Assembly (NCBI RefSeq): GCF_036323735.1
Contig: NC_086019.1
Coordinates: 241,049,102-241,113,101 of the forward strand
Reading direction: 5' to 3'
DNA from: Rattus norvegicus
Taxonomy: Eukaryota; Chordata; Mammalia; Rodentia; Muridae
DNA: 64,000 bases
A program made the translations under genes and the position numbers. Shown here in pieces: positions 33,594-40,731 of this stretch (its first letter is position 1; each line of letters opens with the position of its first letter). Below the pieces are notes generated by a model. The model was not told where the DNA came from. It saw only the letters and a program-made list of their open reading frames with translations, and did no database searches.

Positions 33594-34341
33594 GGAAGAA
33601 GGAGAAGAAGGAGGAGGAGGAAGAGGAGGAGAAGGAGAAGAGAAGGAGAAGGAGAAGGAGAACTATCACAACATTACTGTGCCTCTGATACTCTTATTCA
33701 AATATTACCCTTTGAAACATTGAAAAATGTATTTGACTGTAGTAAGCTACTTTCAATGTAGAAAAATGTCCTGTCGGCTATCAAAAGGAAATAGTCCAAA
33801 TATCAGAACTGTACTGCCAGTCATCGTTTCTAGACGGTGATAACCCGTATTAATAATTGCCAGAGGTGAACTTCCTTCCACATACCCAGCTTCAAGGTGT
33901 TGTTCTATTCATGGGTTCCGTGAGAAGCCTGCCCATTGTTTGGCTTTTTAGAAAAGCCAATTAGGTGTGAGTGTCTCTTGCCCTTACGGATTTCACTGAG
34001 ACACAACATAGTTGCAACTCCATTTTTCAAGGTTCACATCACCCCTGCAATTAGGATGTCAGAAAATATAAATCCCATCATGCTCAACTTAGGTCTAGCT
34101 AAAACTTAGTATTTCAGTCTAACTTTTGTTAAGATAGTAAAACAAACCAAAAAAAAAAAAAAATCCTAGCACATCGGATCTTTCCTGACTTAATACTCAC
34201 TAGGAACACTAAACAGAATTGAAAATAAGCCATGGTAACAGGGATAGACAATTATACATGGAAAAAAACAAGAGAAATTTTTAGCAACTTTGGATTCCTA
34301 AGTTCAGAAATATGACATACCTCAGAATATAGGATTCCCAT
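3881..34341 (-). CDS. Ankrd22: ANKRD22, ankyrin repeat domain 22 (complete, six coding exons)
   Basis: Six exons on the minus strand join to 191 codons plus TAG, the same length as the human protein. Exon lengths are 21, 192, 108, 78, 99 and 78 nt, all splice sites are GT-AG, and all five introns are phase 0. The product begins MGILYSE. Gly2 with Ser6 fits an N-myristoylation signal, and the family member has been reported as an N-myristoylated, hairpin-like membrane protein of lipid droplets. Ankyrin repeats follow: residues ~38-70 (DGFNGDTPLICACRRGH), ~71-100 (KERTCLHYAVKK), interrupted by a hydrophobic stretch (DYLLIILLMPVLLIGYFL) in exon 3, then ~117-133 (ALVRMLLNAGVEVNATD) and ~134-191 (YGYTALHYACQMKNQ, HGESSLDIAQRLKF). 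Codon 71 is Leu where my recollection of human has Gln, and the C-terminus ends KKGS. Introns are about 12.6, 11.5, 0.9, 1.4 and 3.4 kb. Two antisense L1 insertions abut exons 5 and 3. Only the order of exons and the splice signals are seen directly; function comes from the family. Confidence 0.95.
4070..4131. repeat. A-rich tract
   Basis: Two runs of A broken by C, within ANKRD22 intron 5. Low complexity. Confidence 0.8.
4150..4310 (+). repeat. old B1 / ID composite SINE
   Basis: A B1 3' half (cctacctgggcaagtaaaag, gaccctgtctcaaaa) runs straight into an ID-like unit (tggagttatagtccaactcc, agagcacttgcccagca). Both are diverged. Confidence 0.55.
4838..5761 (+). pseudogene. LINE-1 ORF1 remnant (RNA-binding chaperone), disrupted
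   Basis: Remains of L1 ORF1p, the RNA-binding trimer of the L1 particle. The normal start is lost: the expected ATG position is mutated near 4840. There is an in-frame stop (TAG) at 5091-5093, and the ORF ends at 5759-5761. What can be read: a coiled-coil region (residues rich in E/K/I, including EETQKSLKEL and NKTIQDLKTEIETIKK), an RRM-like block (MRRPNLRIIGIEESED) and a C-terminal domain (EKGKVTYKGRPIRIIPDF, ARRSWTDVIQTLRE). These are hallmark L1 ORF1p blocks. The two longest open pieces are 4878-5093 and 5120-5761. Not functional. Confidence 0.88.
5826..7310 (+). repeat. LINE-1 copy 1, 3' terminal region
   Basis: The characteristic rodent L1 tail text is present: 'gaatggctaagatcaaaaa', 'ttatttataatagccagaag', 'gaatggatacagaaaatgtg'. 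It is followed by 3' UTR with a purine-rich G/A tract near 7160-7260 and ends at tgaaatgtaaatacataaaa. Open frames here (for example 6233-6562) are not genes. Confidence 0.8.
7408..7506 (-). CDS. Ankrd22: ANKRD22 coding exon 5
   Basis: The exon has 33 codons, YGYTALHYACQMKNQ to ADPTIKNK, an almost canonical ankyrin repeat. The acceptor is ctgtgtttcag and the donor is gtaaga at 7407-7402. An L1 insertion ends about 24 nt beyond the donor. Confidence 0.95.
7507..8933 (-). other. Ankrd22: ANKRD22 intron 4
   Basis: Mostly unique AT-rich sequence plus a MIR element split by a later SINE (8236-8620). No other feature seen. Confidence 0.7.
8236..8620 (+). repeat. MIR element split by a nested SINE
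   Basis: The left half (8236-8330: attaagtacattctaatcac, taaggttagtactaatttcc) and right half (about 8535-8620: atgggtgagagcaccgagtc, gtttcaagctcacctaacta) read as consecutive parts of a MIR. Between them lies a B1/Alu-like SINE (8331-8455: gccaggcacttggggcagga, gtaatcctagatactc). Confidence 0.55.
8934..9011 (-). CDS. Ankrd22: ANKRD22 coding exon 4
   Basis: The exon has 26 codons, VSKTKQNEALVRML to EVNATDC. The acceptor is tctgtaacag and the donor is gtatgt at 8933-8928. It begins an ankyrin repeat completed by exon 5. Confidence 0.95.
9290..9345. repeat. (AAAAC)n low-complexity tract
   Basis: Runs of aaaac units in ANKRD22 intron 3's neighbourhood, following a weakly SINE-like stretch. Confidence 0.75.
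9930..10037 (-). CDS. Ankrd22: ANKRD22 coding exon 3 (hydrophobic hairpin)
   Basis: The exon has 36 codons, KERTCLHYAVKK through IGYFLM. The acceptor is ttccttaattgcag and the donor is gtgagt at 9929-9924. It encodes the strongly hydrophobic segment that would anchor the protein in a membrane or lipid-droplet monolayer. An L1 tail begins about 25 nt outside the acceptor. Confidence 0.95.
10063..10576 (+). mobile_element. LINE-1 3' UTR copy 3, abutting ANKRD22 exon 3
   Basis: A short 5'-truncated L1 consisting of 3' UTR only: gctgatgccaagaagtacat, 'caatggaggagttagagaaa', a G/A polypurine tract at 10416-10520, and tail tgaaatgtaaatttaaaat then A-rich. Target-site duplications AAAGGATTTGTTA are at 10050-10062 and 10577-10589 (13 of 13). 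It resembles the 6780-7310 part of copy 1. It is antisense to ANKRD22, with its 5' end about 25 nt from the exon 3 acceptor. Confidence 0.88.
11413..11447 (+). pseudogene. U2 snRNA 5' fragment (nt 1-35), copy 1
   Basis: Starts atcgcttctcggcc and runs through ttttggctaagatc, matching nucleotides 1-35 of U2 snRNA with one change (A30 to T). It lies immediately upstream of L1 copy 2. The flanks show a short acatt repeat (11408-11412 and 11448-11452), so a target duplication is possible but imperfect. There is no A-tail and the Sm site and 3' stem-loops are absent, so it is a pseudogene, not a functional U2 gene. Confidence 0.85.
11461..12859 (+). mobile_element. LINE-1 3' region copy 2 with embedded U2 fragment
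   Basis: 5'-truncated L1 in ANKRD22 intron 2, starting at the ggttcagagctaaacaaaga block and ending in ataacaatcgaaatgtaaat and an A-rich tail. A G-rich polypurine tract lies at 12692-12790. Flanking near-repeats ATTACATTACT (11450-11460) and ATTATATTACT (12860-12870) look like the target duplication with one mismatch. It is interrupted at 12171-12204 by a U2 snRNA fragment. Confidence 0.85.
12171..12205 (+). pseudogene. U2 snRNA 5' fragment (nt 1-35), copy 2, with perfect target-site duplication
   Basis: Exact match to the first 35 nt of U2 snRNA, inserted into L1 copy 2. The 14-bp direct repeat AAAAGGGGAACAAG occurs at 12157-12170 and again at 12205-12218; removing the insert restores uninterrupted L1 3' UTR. 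There is no poly(A) at the 3' junction beyond the four A of the duplication itself. This is the signature of a tailless retropseudogene made by L1 machinery from a 3'-shortened or internally primed snRNA. Confidence 0.92.
14064..14246 (-). repeat. B3 SINE
   Basis: Reverse-oriented B3: tgtgtatgagtgttttgtct, ccagggaggccagaagaggg, ending agatctctccagccc, the complement of the tRNA-derived head. Confidence 0.8.
15091..15135. repeat. (TAA)n / (TTA)n microsatellite
   Basis: About 7 taa units followed by tta/tat units. Confidence 0.9.
15660..15960. repeat. polypyrimidine (CT-rich) tract
   Basis: About 300 bases dominated by C and T in irregular ctcctccc, ttctcctc units, interrupted by a short CA run and about 60 mixed bases. 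It creates long spurious open frames on both strands. Confidence 0.85.
16354..16384 (+). pseudogene. possible U2 snRNA 5' fragment, copy 3 (diverged)
   Basis: gattctcagtcttttggcta followed by agcataa aligns with U2 nucleotides 4-30 at about 23 of 27 positions. It is short and without clear flanking duplication, so chance similarity is not excluded. Confidence 0.4.
16822..16877. repeat. (ATT)n microsatellite
   Basis: Interrupted att units (attattagt). Confidence 0.9.
18430..18600 (+). repeat. unassigned repeat, copy A
   Basis: About 170 bp inserted in the ancient L1. It shares with 21192-21380 the blocks acctccttacactctcct, attagtcctg, tttgtttgtttat and ttggcaaac in the same order, at roughly 80 percent identity by eye. 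Family unknown to me. Confidence 0.55.
18814..19847 (+). mobile_element. ~1.03 kb insertion in ancient L1, possibly LTR-derived
   Basis: L1 text stops after tggcacagcc (18804-18813) and resumes at tggcacacagcc (19846-19857). The insert contains an AATAAA (gtgtaaataaagaagc, near 19710) in an LTR-like context. No internal retroviral gene is seen. The family assignment is a guess. Confidence 0.4.
20190..20720. repeat. 30-32 bp minisatellite, about 17 copies
   Basis: Tandem units built from ggagaaggtaaggaggtata followed by tggggtatacaa, spacing 31-32 bp where measured (20365, 20397, 20429, 20460). The plus strand is purine-rich. Because the unit is not a multiple of three, the minus strand shows long open frames in three registers at once; these are artefacts. 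Confidence 0.93.
21192..21380 (+). repeat. unassigned repeat, copy B
   Basis: Second copy of the sequence at 18430-18600, lying about 180 bp outside ANKRD22 exon 2 (acceptor at 21753, donor side 21555). It starts near tgtttggggtatacccgggg and ends near ttggcaaacgtaag. Confidence 0.55.
21561..21752 (-). CDS. Ankrd22: ANKRD22 coding exon 2
   Basis: The exon has 64 codons from PICQAAYQND to NVNLKN-type DVNLKNL. The acceptor is ...cttgactcag and the donor is gtgagt at 21560-21555. It carries the first ankyrin repeat (GDTPLICACRRGH, VSFLLRRNADVN). The last codon is TTG (Leu). Confidence 0.95.
22090..22200 (+). repeat. B4-type SINE head
   Basis: gggggttaaggcacttgcca, ccatgagttctaacctagga, acttctgtaagttgtccact: a B4/ID-B1 pattern, running directly into the CA-rich array. 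Confidence 0.6.
22200..22875. repeat. CA-rich higher-order array
   Basis: About 675 bp of (CA)n modulated by regular CTCACATGCACATA insertions (tens of copies), giving a higher-order pattern rather than a plain microsatellite. Located in ANKRD22 intron 1 just beyond exon 2. Open frames of 167-246 codons here (His/Thr-rich) are artefacts. Confidence 0.93.
23080..23672 (+). repeat. candidate solo LTR
   Basis: Pyrimidine-rich sequence with AATAAA at about 23628 (tctaataaatctgctctgtg) followed by a short R/U5-like end (ggtcttggtgtctcctgag). No internal gene. Class not determined. Confidence 0.4.
24122..24310 (+). repeat. ID-like SINE with (CA)n tail
   Basis: An ID-like head (gagggcagctcggtgttagt, aaggcactgggttcatttcc) followed by acacac/acgcac repeats to about 24310. 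Confidence 0.6.
24370..25400 (+). repeat. rodent interspersed repeat in two halves, split by B1-containing DNA
   Basis: 24370-24500 (gagaatggcccccatagatt, agttggtgaactgtttgaaa, ggattaggatgtgtagccct) and 25185-25400 (gtggccttgttggaagaggt, agctctcagctactgttcca, gaaactgtaagcaaaccacc) are the left and right parts of one common rodent repeat. About 680 bp of other sequence, including a B1 at 24735-24850 and a GGA-rich run, lies between. Family name uncertain. Confidence 0.5.
24735..24850 (+). repeat. B1 SINE (3' part)
   Basis: tcttgggaggcagaggcagg, cagatctctgagttccaggc, ending in aaaccccatcttgaaaaacc. Confidence 0.8.
25842..25874. repeat. poly(T) tract
   Basis: About 31 consecutive T in ANKRD22 intron 1, probably the reverse A-tail of a retroposed element. 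Confidence 0.9.
26940..27115 (+). repeat. MIR SINE
   Basis: Pattern: acttattgggtatc, 'ctctataaggtaagtaatg', 'tcatccaaagtcacatagct'. The upstream 26850-26940 (ttaatgaatgaattcc) is also L2/MIR-like. Confidence 0.6.
27123..27190. repeat. (TC)n microsatellite with CCCT end
   Basis: About 26 tc units, then ccct units. Confidence 0.95.
27790..28045 (+). repeat. candidate solo LTR with pyrimidine-rich start
   Basis: tcccctcccctccccta and tccctccctcc runs, then ccccaataaacctcttttta near 27975 followed by cacatggtgtaatttcc. Looks like an LTR poly(A) region; class not determined. Confidence 0.35.
30543..30745 (+). repeat. B4-type SINE
   Basis: ggggctggagagatgggctc start, then a B1-like second half (gatctcagtgcagggagggg). 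Confidence 0.6.
31486..31630. repeat. 35-bp tandem repeat, four copies
   Basis: Unit made of acttgggtcccattattgac and then ccactagttcagaat. The first three copies are nearly identical; the fourth has several changes (ctcagg, gatgca). It is recent and local, in ANKRD22 intron 1. Confidence 0.95.
32100..32380 (+). repeat. candidate solo LTR
   Basis: C-rich body, then tctctgtgcaggcgtcctct and caacttcccaataaacctgc (AATAAA near 32340), followed by taaacaggcttgacttggc. Typical of a rodent LTR R region; class not determined. Confidence 0.4.
33478..33662. repeat. compound (TAA)n / (GGAGAA)n repeat
   Basis: Order: taa run, aggagaag run, a second taa run (33557-33590), a second aggagaag run. The alternation of a strongly AT-rich and a purine-only motif twice over suggests an internal duplication. 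Asn/Ile- and Arg/Glu-rich open frames here are artefacts. Confidence 0.95.
34321..34341 (-). CDS. Ankrd22: ANKRD22 coding exon 1 (MGILYSE)
   Basis: ATG is at 34341-34339 (plus strand cat) and the exon ends with GAG followed by the donor gtatgt (34320-34315). It encodes only seven residues, including the Gly2/Ser6 myristoylation context. The base at -3 is C and at +4 is G, so the Kozak context is moderate. It is too short for ORF finding and was located by searching for the expected N-terminus next to a donor. Confidence 0.92.
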
Positions 34342-34403
34342 CCGGTCCTTCTTGCGTTTGTGCCCTCTCTACAAGGCAGTAGTGAATCTTCTAGAGGCGT
34401 TTC

Positions 34404-34430
34404 TAATTAATATTAAATTTCTTCCTGGAA
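34404..34430 (-). promoter_or_regulatory. Ankrd22: putative ANKRD22 core promoter: TATA-like box plus GAS/STAT palindrome
   Basis: On the minus strand an AT-rich TATA-like run (tttaatattaatta, 34417-34404) lies about 65-75 nt upstream of the ATG. Immediately upstream of it is TTCCTGGAA (34422-34430), a perfect TTCN3GAA palindrome of the STAT/GAS type, overlapping an ETS-like core (AGGAAG). Start near 34375 is inferred. ANKRD22 is known as an interferon/infection-responsive transcript in blood myeloid cells, which makes a STAT site plausible. Confidence 0.45.
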
Positions 34431-36287
34431 AGAAAGGTCCCTGGAAGTCCAAGCTAGTGGCGAGCCCTCTCTTCCCACACCTGAGAGTGCTTTCCCAGCA
34501 GTCGGTGACAGCAACACACCTTGCGTAGAGAGAGGGCTGTGAAGCTAAGGCATTGGCTTACAGGTAATGATCCCAGAGCTGTATCATTGTTACAGCCAGG
34601 GGAACCGGTTTCTGAGTCACAAATGCTCTGCCCATGGAGGCAGCCAGTAAAGAAGGAAGCACAGGTGGGAGGGGGAACTTCTTAGGCCAGCAGGAAGAGT
34701 TCAAAACAGGACACCGCATTTACACAATTTCTTAATTGAAATCCAGCATTCAATGTCCATTACCGTCCACCAACTCCTCAGTGAGAGTCATAGGGTCTAG
34801 TTAGGTAAATAATCCTCAAAGTCCTCCAAAGTTCTTGCTAGCAATACTTTCCCCCCAGACACTTAAAGAGCCCTATAAGCTAATAAATTAAACTTTACTT
34901 AATAGTTTTTAATTTTAATTGACATGTGGTAATTACACGCATCTATACAGTACTATGTGATAATTCAAGAAGTATTATATATAATGGTCAAGTAAAAGTA
35001 ATTAGTATTTCCACGTGTTTTAATGTAATTCCTCTGAGAACCTTCAAAGTCCTCTCTCACACTTTATTAAAAAAAGAAAAAATGCATACTAGGTCACTCT
35101 GAGGAGCTGGGGAACACCAAGCCTGGCTCCCCCTATATCTGTTGTGGTATCTGTGACCCAGCCTCCTCCACTGCCACTAACACCATCTGTGCCTGCAGTC
35201 CTCGATACTCTACTCTTACATGGTGCTGTAAGAGACCAGCCAGAACTCTGCTCAAAGATCTTTTGTCATGTGTGAAACTTTTTTTTTTCAGACTGTGCCT
35301 TGCCCTGGACAGACTTCAGTTTACATACACATTGGTCACGGTGAACCAGGACTGCAGAAGCACCTGGGCATATTAAGATCACCACAGGAGGAGTAGGTTG
35401 AGAACTTAGCAGACAAACTGAGGGATGAATATTATGTTCTCACCTGGTGATGCCTCACAGAGCATTCATCCCACCTCCTGCCCTGTTTATGAAGAGACCA
35501 ATGGAAAGAGAACTCATGGTTGTTCCCCGGGACTTCAACTCAGCTCACACCCTGTGACTGATGCAGACAACCTCACATTTCTATCCACTCATCTCCCTGT
35601 CATTAGAAAGGGCCCGATCCTATCTTTTGCTCTCCCGACTCTGTGGTCCAGGTCTCATCTCTGAAACCCCAATCTTCCCCCGTAGCCTATGTCTACCACC
35701 ACCACAGGGTCTCCGGGAGACACTGGTTCCTTATCCCGGTATAGACTATCTGATGGCAGTTTCCCAGGTTCTAACTCATTGAACAGCCTTCAAACTATCC
35801 ACAGTCATTCTGTAAACTACACATACACAGATCATATACGTGGCATATCATGTTTGGTCTGAGAGGATTAGTAATTTAGATTGGAGCAAAGGAATCTGTA
35901 CTTGTCCCATGTACAAGAGGACTTTTGAAGACTGCTGCCAGCAGAGCTGTTATACCTTGTTTGTTATTATTAATAAAGGAGGGTATATTAAGACACAAGC
36001 GTGTTCACCTATATTTCTGATGTAATCGTTTATGGCATTTGAAAACTGCTAACTTGTCTTAATTATCTCAATAGTGGTTCTAAAAAATCAATTACTGTAT
36101 TATACATCTAAAACTGAATTCAGTTTTTCCAGTCAAGCATGTTAATTTAATGCCAAATCTTTAAGTGTGAATAATCAGTATATGCATGAGTAGTATGAGT
36201 TCTTCACGTTTCCTTTTAGAAGTACTGTTTCAGATAGTCCGCCATCTCAAGCTGGTTGATATTGTTTCCCCAGTCATCTGAGAATTT

Positions 36288-36458
36288 ATTTATTTATTTA
36301 TTTATTATATATACTGTAGCTGTCTTCAGACACACCAGAAGAGGGCATCAAATCTCATTACACATGATTGTGAGCCACCATGCGGTTGCTGGGATTTGAA
36401 CTCAGGTCCTCTGGAAGAGCAGTCAGTGCTCTCAACCCCTGAGTCATCTCTACAGCCC
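36288..36458 (-). repeat. B2 SINE
   Basis: Reverse B2: (TTTA)n tail, gctgtcttcagacacaccag, aagagggcatcaaatctcat, gggatttgaactcaggtcct. Target duplications TCATCTGAGAATTT at 36274-36287 and 36459-36472. Confidence 0.93.
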
Positions 36459-36840
36459 TCATCTGAGAATTTTTAAGGCGTTCTGTACACCGACTCAGGA
36501 AAGCTCTTTGACCCCAGTGATGGTCATAGTAAAGCCTGAAGAGGAGGGCTTTTGCTTTGTTTTAGATTTCTGCAGTGTCAGTAGATCTAAACCAGTGTCT
36601 GGAAGCCTGCCAGGCAAGCACTCGACCATTGAGCTAAGGTTGTAGCCTTCTTTAGTTATGCAGGCTATGAAGTTGCCACTGAAGCCTGACTCCCAGGGGT
36701 TTAAGAACTCTCATAAAGGAAACAGATGGCTGCAATGCCCACGGAGATTGCATGCAGCTGCTTCCTCTTCGTTGTGGTTTGATTTTGTATTTCTTTTGTT
36801 TCTTAACACTCTTAAGCAGCCTCTTTCACTCCTTCCCTAC

Positions 36841-37024
36841 TGGGAACATTCTCTGAAGCAAGTCTTTTGTAGCCCCCCCGTAAGAACTGCCTTGGTAGCT
36901 CCTCTGTATCTTTCCTTTGTTTCCTGATACATTTAAACCTCTTACAAGCCCCGTAGGGGAAAAAAAAAAGTCCACCCTTTCTCCTCTGGGAAATTCATTC
37001 TCTGAAGCAAATCTTTTGTAACCC
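36841..37024. repeat. short imperfect duplication about 150 bp apart
   Basis: The block tctctgaagcaagtcttttg with tagccc (36851 on) recurs as tctctgaagcaaatcttttg with taaccc (near 37000). Only about 35 bp is shared. Nature unknown. Confidence 0.6.
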
Positions 37025-38059
37025 TGTGACAACTCCTTGTAGATTCTGTTAACTAACTGGTGGAGAAAGAACTCTTCATTTCCAGGCAAGCTGGATGTTG
37101 GCTCCTTATCCAAGCTCCCCTCCCTGGACGGTAAAGGTTCATTTTAGTGGTTTTCTACGCAGACCACAATTCATCTAGTTGGAGTCTCTATGCCTTAGTG
37201 GATGCGGTCTAGTTTTAAAGGAACCAAATACATTTTATAACTGTGAAAAAAATTAACTGTTTCCGTTCAGGATTAGCTCTGAAACAAAACAATGAAAATC
37301 AGTTGACCAGCGCAATTCGGAAAAACACAGTTAACTCTAGGTCACTGGATCTCAAGCACTGAACTACCAAATATGTTGAATTAAATTTACATTTTGACCA
37401 TTTCTGAAACTAAGGGGAAATGCTTTACACTAAAAGATGACCTTTGGCAATGCCTGAAGGTACTTTGACATCACACTTAGCACCGGGGAGGCCTCCACCT
37501 GGTAAGGGACTCTGCTGAGCGAGCCACAGCACATGGGATAGCTCCTCATAGCGAGACCAGTCCACAGTAGTGGTAAGAAAAGAATCGGGTTCTAAAGTAA
37601 TGGGTCAGTTAGAGGTGAGGGGAAAGGATCTGAGTAGTGGTGGTGTTAGAATGTGATATAGACAAATTCTCTCAGCATAAAGCCTGCTAAAAACACAAGA
37701 CTCACACAGGGCTCACACTGCCAAGCTGAGCCCACCAATAGAAAGTCGCCTGAGGAAAAGGAGGTTCCAGAATTATTTTCTGTTAAGAAATAATGTCTGA
37801 ATCCGATGCCAAGGTCTTAGAAGCTTCCATCTTGTCCTGTCTACAGAGGAGGACAGCCTTGACTGCCTAGAAACCAATTCCCTTCCAGGAAAGAAAGACT
37901 TTCTCTGAGAGAGGTTTAGTCGAACACTCCTGGACAATCAGGAGGTTCATGAGTTCTCCAGCATTGTCTAATGGCTCCCATTAGAGGGAGCTAAGTACAG
38001 GAATGTGGTGAGATCAGAATCTGTTCATATCAGTAAAGCTTATTCTCCTTCCTTTTTCT

Positions 38060-38179
38060 TTCTTTTCTTCTTCTTCTTCTTCTTCTTCTTCTTCTTCTTC
38101 TTCTTCTTCTTCTTCTTCTTCTTCTTCTTCTTCTTCTTCTTCTTCTTCTCCTTCTTCTTCTTCTCCTTCTTCTTCTTCT

Positions 38180-38217
<38 letters not shown>
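38060..38217. repeat. (TTC)n triplet repeat followed by (TC)n
   Basis: About 40 ttc units (GAA on the minus strand) with three c-interruptions, then about 16 tc units. A 96-codon Phe-rich frame across it is an artefact. Confidence 0.97.
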
Positions 38218-39390
38218 ATTTTTCCCTTTCTCCCTCCCTCCCTCTCTGACTCACTTCTTTCTTTCTTACAGATAATCCTTATTTTGTCTTTTTAGTGAAA
38301 ACTAAGTACAGGATCCAAAAGCCATATTGCAGCAATAAACATTAAATTACCTCCTTTTAAAAAGCAAACACATTTAAAGACTTCATTTAATACTGGAACT
38401 GGTGGTACCTGCATGTAAGCCCAGGTTCTAGGGAGACTGAAACAGGAGAAGAGTAAGTTCAAAGGCAGCCTCAGCTCAGAGCTCAAGTCAACCTATGCAA
38501 AGTACTGAGACCTTGACTCAAAAGATATAAAATAATAATGATGATGATGAGGAGGAGGAGGATATTTTTTAAAAAGCTAGGGATGTCCTCGGTGTTGTTT
38601 GCTATTGATTTAGCCCACAAAAGTGCTTTGGTTTAAATTACAGTGCTACACAAGGATGAATGGGTGGCATTATTTATGGGAAAAGTGCTTCCTAAACTGG
38701 GCAGCCACAAATCAGAAATGGTTCAAGGAGCCCTTGGAGGGCACGCCAGGGAAAGGTTTTCCTGTGGCACACAGAGATGAAATGGTAGCAGTCATTGGTT
38801 ACAATCATATGGCTGCCATCTTATCTGTCCTGTGGGAAAGTCTTCGTTAAGTAAGAGGGATCTGGAAGTTTCCAACATGGTTGGCCTCCACTTTTATTTT
38901 TTTCTTCAAATTTTCTTTACTATAAGAATTTATAAGAACTATCCCACTTTAAGTATGTTTGTGTTTGCAAATCAAGCAAGGTCATCATTACTTATGATGC
39001 CTGCAGGCTGTTTCTGCTAAGTCATTCACTGGAGTGAGTGTAATATTTTAATGTAACATTTTTAGCATTTCCAGTTTAAAATGATCTTGCCAAAATTTAA
39101 TTACTTAAAAGTTTTCCAGTAAAACAAGAAATTTAGGGTCTCAGCCAGCTCCTAAATCAAGAAATATCAACACTGAACATTTAAATGTACAATAGGTCAC
39201 ATCATCGTTTAGCACTGAGGCAAACCATGTGATGCGTCTATTCTGGGTCACTAGATTCTGTGGAGTCAGAACATCAATTATTTTCTAAGGGAAAAACAAA
39301 AACAACGTGTTAAACTCAAAAGTTCCTGGCCATTTGGAGTTTATGACCTGTAATTTGTAACTTATGATATGTCTACATATCTCAGGCAAA

Positions 39391-39605
39391 AAAAAAAAAA
39401 AAAAAAAAAACAATTGACTTATGTTTCTAGAAAGAAAAAGGAGCCGGGCATCCCGGCTCACACCTAGAATCCCAGCACTCGGGAGACTAAGGCAGGAAAA
39501 TCACGAGTTCAAGGTCAGTGCAAACTTAAGTCCAGCCTGGGCCATCTAAGCCTCTGCCTCAGAAACTGAAAATAAGTAAGTAAATTAATTAATTAATTAA
39601 ATTAA
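39391..39605 (+). repeat. B1 SINE with upstream A-run and (TTAA)n end
   Basis: gagccgggcatcccggctca, agaatcccagcactcgggag, gagttcaaggtcagtgcaaa at 39441-39570 is a B1. It is preceded by 22 A (39390-39411) and followed by ttaa units. Confidence 0.85.
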
Positions 39606-40454
39606 AAACTAGGGAGTAACTGTATTGTTGATTGGTTCTTTATTGGCGTGTCTGGCCACACCGGATGGAGGTTTCTGAAGATAACTACCTACTCTATAAA
39701 CTCCATTACTCCTCCAGTGGCTCGGGGATTACCTGGATGGCTTAACACTGTGACCCTGTCCTGTGGCTTAGGAAGTATCTAGATGACTCAAGGCTGTGAG
39801 CCTGCTCCGTAGGAAAACCAGTTTCATAGCATGAGACTAGTCGTGGCCCTCAGGGTGAGCTTACCGACTCTGACAAGGGGTCGAGGGAGCTGCCTACTGT
39901 ACTTGTATGATAACTTTTCTTTACTTCTGGTGTCCTTTACATTTGAAAGGGGGTGATGTCATTCAGTGGTCTGGTAGGGGCTCAATGTTCATTGTGTCCA
40001 TTGTGTTTGTTCTTTAAGATAAAGAATTATTTAGGTGTTTGGGGGAGAAGAACCGAGTTTTTAAAACTTGGCTTGCCAAGGTCAGAGCTGATCGTCCTAA
40101 ATTGCCCAGGCTCCTGTCCTTGCTCTCTAGAAGCTGATCTACTTTTAACCCTTGGCAAATCCCAGATCTTTCCAACCAATCCCTTACCACACAGTAAGAT
40201 GTGGTATCCGGAATGATTCTATTAAATCTATTTTCCTTTATCATTCATTAATTCAACCAAACGAGTGAACGAACTTATTCACTGACTCACAGCAAAACAT
40301 TTTATCATGTCCTACTTAAAACTGCTTTCACAGTGCTGAGCATTGTAGCATCTAGCATATTCGAAGGACATAAACCAGTACTTGGTCCATGTTCTCCACG
40401 TATAAGGTGCTTAGCCTACTGACTCATAGAAATTTTCTCTCCTTCATTGATTGA

Positions 40455-40562
40455 TTGGACATAGGGTCTTCCTCTAGCTCAGGTTAGCCTTGAACTCACA
40501 AATCTAGGCTGTCTCAGCCTTTCTGAGTGCTGGGATTGCAAGTATGAAACACTGTCTCTAAC
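40455..40562 (-). repeat. B1 SINE
   Basis: Reverse B1: tagggtcttcctctagctca, gttagccttgaactcacaaa, gagtgctgggattgcaagta. Confidence 0.8.
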
Positions 40563-40731
40563 TAGAAGATTTCTCCGATGGCCTTCATCTCTCTTTCTAG
40601 CCTGTTTACATTTCTCACCCCTACAATTATGACTGGAGTTGAGTGTGTGACGAAATGTTTAATGAGGCTAATGACACTGAGGCAGATAGGACTTCTATGT
40701 GATAATTTTTAAACAGATTTTTAAAAATTTT

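Larger units (their letters stand above)
28046..34314 (-). other. Ankrd22: ANKRD22 intron 1, proximal part
   Basis: Mixed unique and repeat sequence. 29290-29900 (gggcgggccgataggtaccc onward) looks like retrovirus-derived sequence, but I cannot assign it. A B4-like SINE lies at 30543-30745, a 35-bp tandem repeat at 31486, an LTR candidate at 32100 and a triplet repeat at 33478. No exon supported. Confidence 0.5.

Noticed and set aside
36826..37113. 95-codon minus-strand frame as a gene
   Set aside because: No recognisable domain, overlaps the short imperfect duplication, and no supporting splice sites.
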